64,000 nt of DNA from Aneurinibacillus terranovensis DSM 18919 (GTDB lineage: Bacteria > Bacillota > Bacilli > Aneurinibacillales > Aneurinibacillaceae), in NCBI RefSeq assembly GCF_000430625.1, contig NZ_AUMJ01000009.1, forward strand, positions 136,487-200,486, written 5' to 3'. The notes below the pieces were generated by a model. It made no database searches. It was not told where the DNA came from and saw only the letters and a program-made list of their open reading frames with translations. The position numbers and the translations under genes were made by a program. Below, in pieces: positions 63,903-64,000 of this stretch (within the stretch, counting starts at the first letter, position 1; every line of letters begins with the position of its first letter).

Positions 63903-63978
63903 TGGTTGCGGGGACAGGACTTGAACCTGTGACCTTCGGGTTATGAGCCCGACGAGCTGCCAACTGCTCCACCCCGCG
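63903..63978 (-). tRNA. Initiator tRNA-Met (CAU)
   Basis: Loop CTCATAA on a GGG/CCC stem and a C1-A72 mismatch (CGCGGGG ... CCCCGCA) identify the formyl-methionine initiator. CCA encoded. The order fMet-Asp-Phe-Thr-Tyr-Trp-His-Gln-Gly-Cys-Leu-Leu equals that of Bacillus trn operons. Confidence 0.96.
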
Positions 63979-64000
63979 ATAATATAGCTGAAAAAAGTCT

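Overview
The window reads as the chromosome of an aerobic, endospore-forming Bacillales bacterium. It carries sporulation genes (ytrH/ytrI, a yheC/yheD array, prkA-yhbH-spoVR), a qoxABCD quinol oxidase, a SAM-I riboswitch and a tRNA block in the same order as the long Bacillus trn operons. Gene content suggests the Aneurinibacillus/Brevibacillus side of the order, but that placement is an impression, not a proof.

Layout. 1-9.4 kb (mostly minus): pyk, accA, accD, a small protein, a FadR-type GntR regulator, malic enzyme and dnaE. pfkA is missing from its usual place between accA and pyk. 9.5-14.5 kb: ytrH/ytrI, ytoI with a YtpI-like protein, trmB and ytkL. 14.6-19.8 kb: four consecutive YheC/YheD-type ATP-grasp genes with an acetyltransferase embedded among them. 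19.8-32.9 kb: accessory genes: dinB, sdpI/sdpR, a PAP2 enzyme, ywiC, msrC, an AcoR-like sigma-54 activator, S-layer and SH3/DUF4855 exported proteins, a lipid-type glycosyltransferase with a polysaccharide deacetylase, and a cold-shock gene. 33.2-37.3 kb: an SDR gene scar, a DHA2 exporter, then a YedE-family transporter followed 2 bp later by a TusA/SirA-like gene whose conserved cysteine codon is TGA. That TGA is followed by a plausible bacterial SECIS hairpin, so I read the gene as a selenoprotein. A gene-free stretch packed with long palindromes comes next. 37.3-44.2 kb: qoxABCD and the threonine-degrading kbl-tdh pair. 44.2-48.8 kb: spoVR, yhbH, prkA. 48.9-58.9 kb: a 28-codon membrane peptide gene, metQ with its SAM-I riboswitch, a HAD phosphatase, trmL, yhbB, pcp with DUF979/DUF969 membrane proteins, a TsdA-type dihaem cytochrome lipoprotein, then ogt, queG and rnhA. 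59.1-62.1 kb: a B3/B4-domain protein, an NCS2 permease and a family-4 uracil-DNA glycosylase. 62.3-64.0 kb: fourteen tRNA genes.

Together the metabolic genes lean toward organic-acid, amino-acid, sulfur and selenium metabolism with quinol-linked respiration. Malic enzyme has a perfect TGGT-N3-ACCA palindrome just downstream of its promoter, the operator type bound by FadR-family GntR proteins, and a gene for such a protein lies directly downstream. Two families of dispersed intergenic repeats thread the window. One is roughly 200 bp with nested inverted arms (five full or partial copies). The other is about 55 bp with a GGCT...AGCC stem (four copies). A third, unrelated multi-tier palindrome lies after the selenoprotein gene, and a 19-bp duplicate of a tRNA-Asp 3' end sits within the tRNA block.
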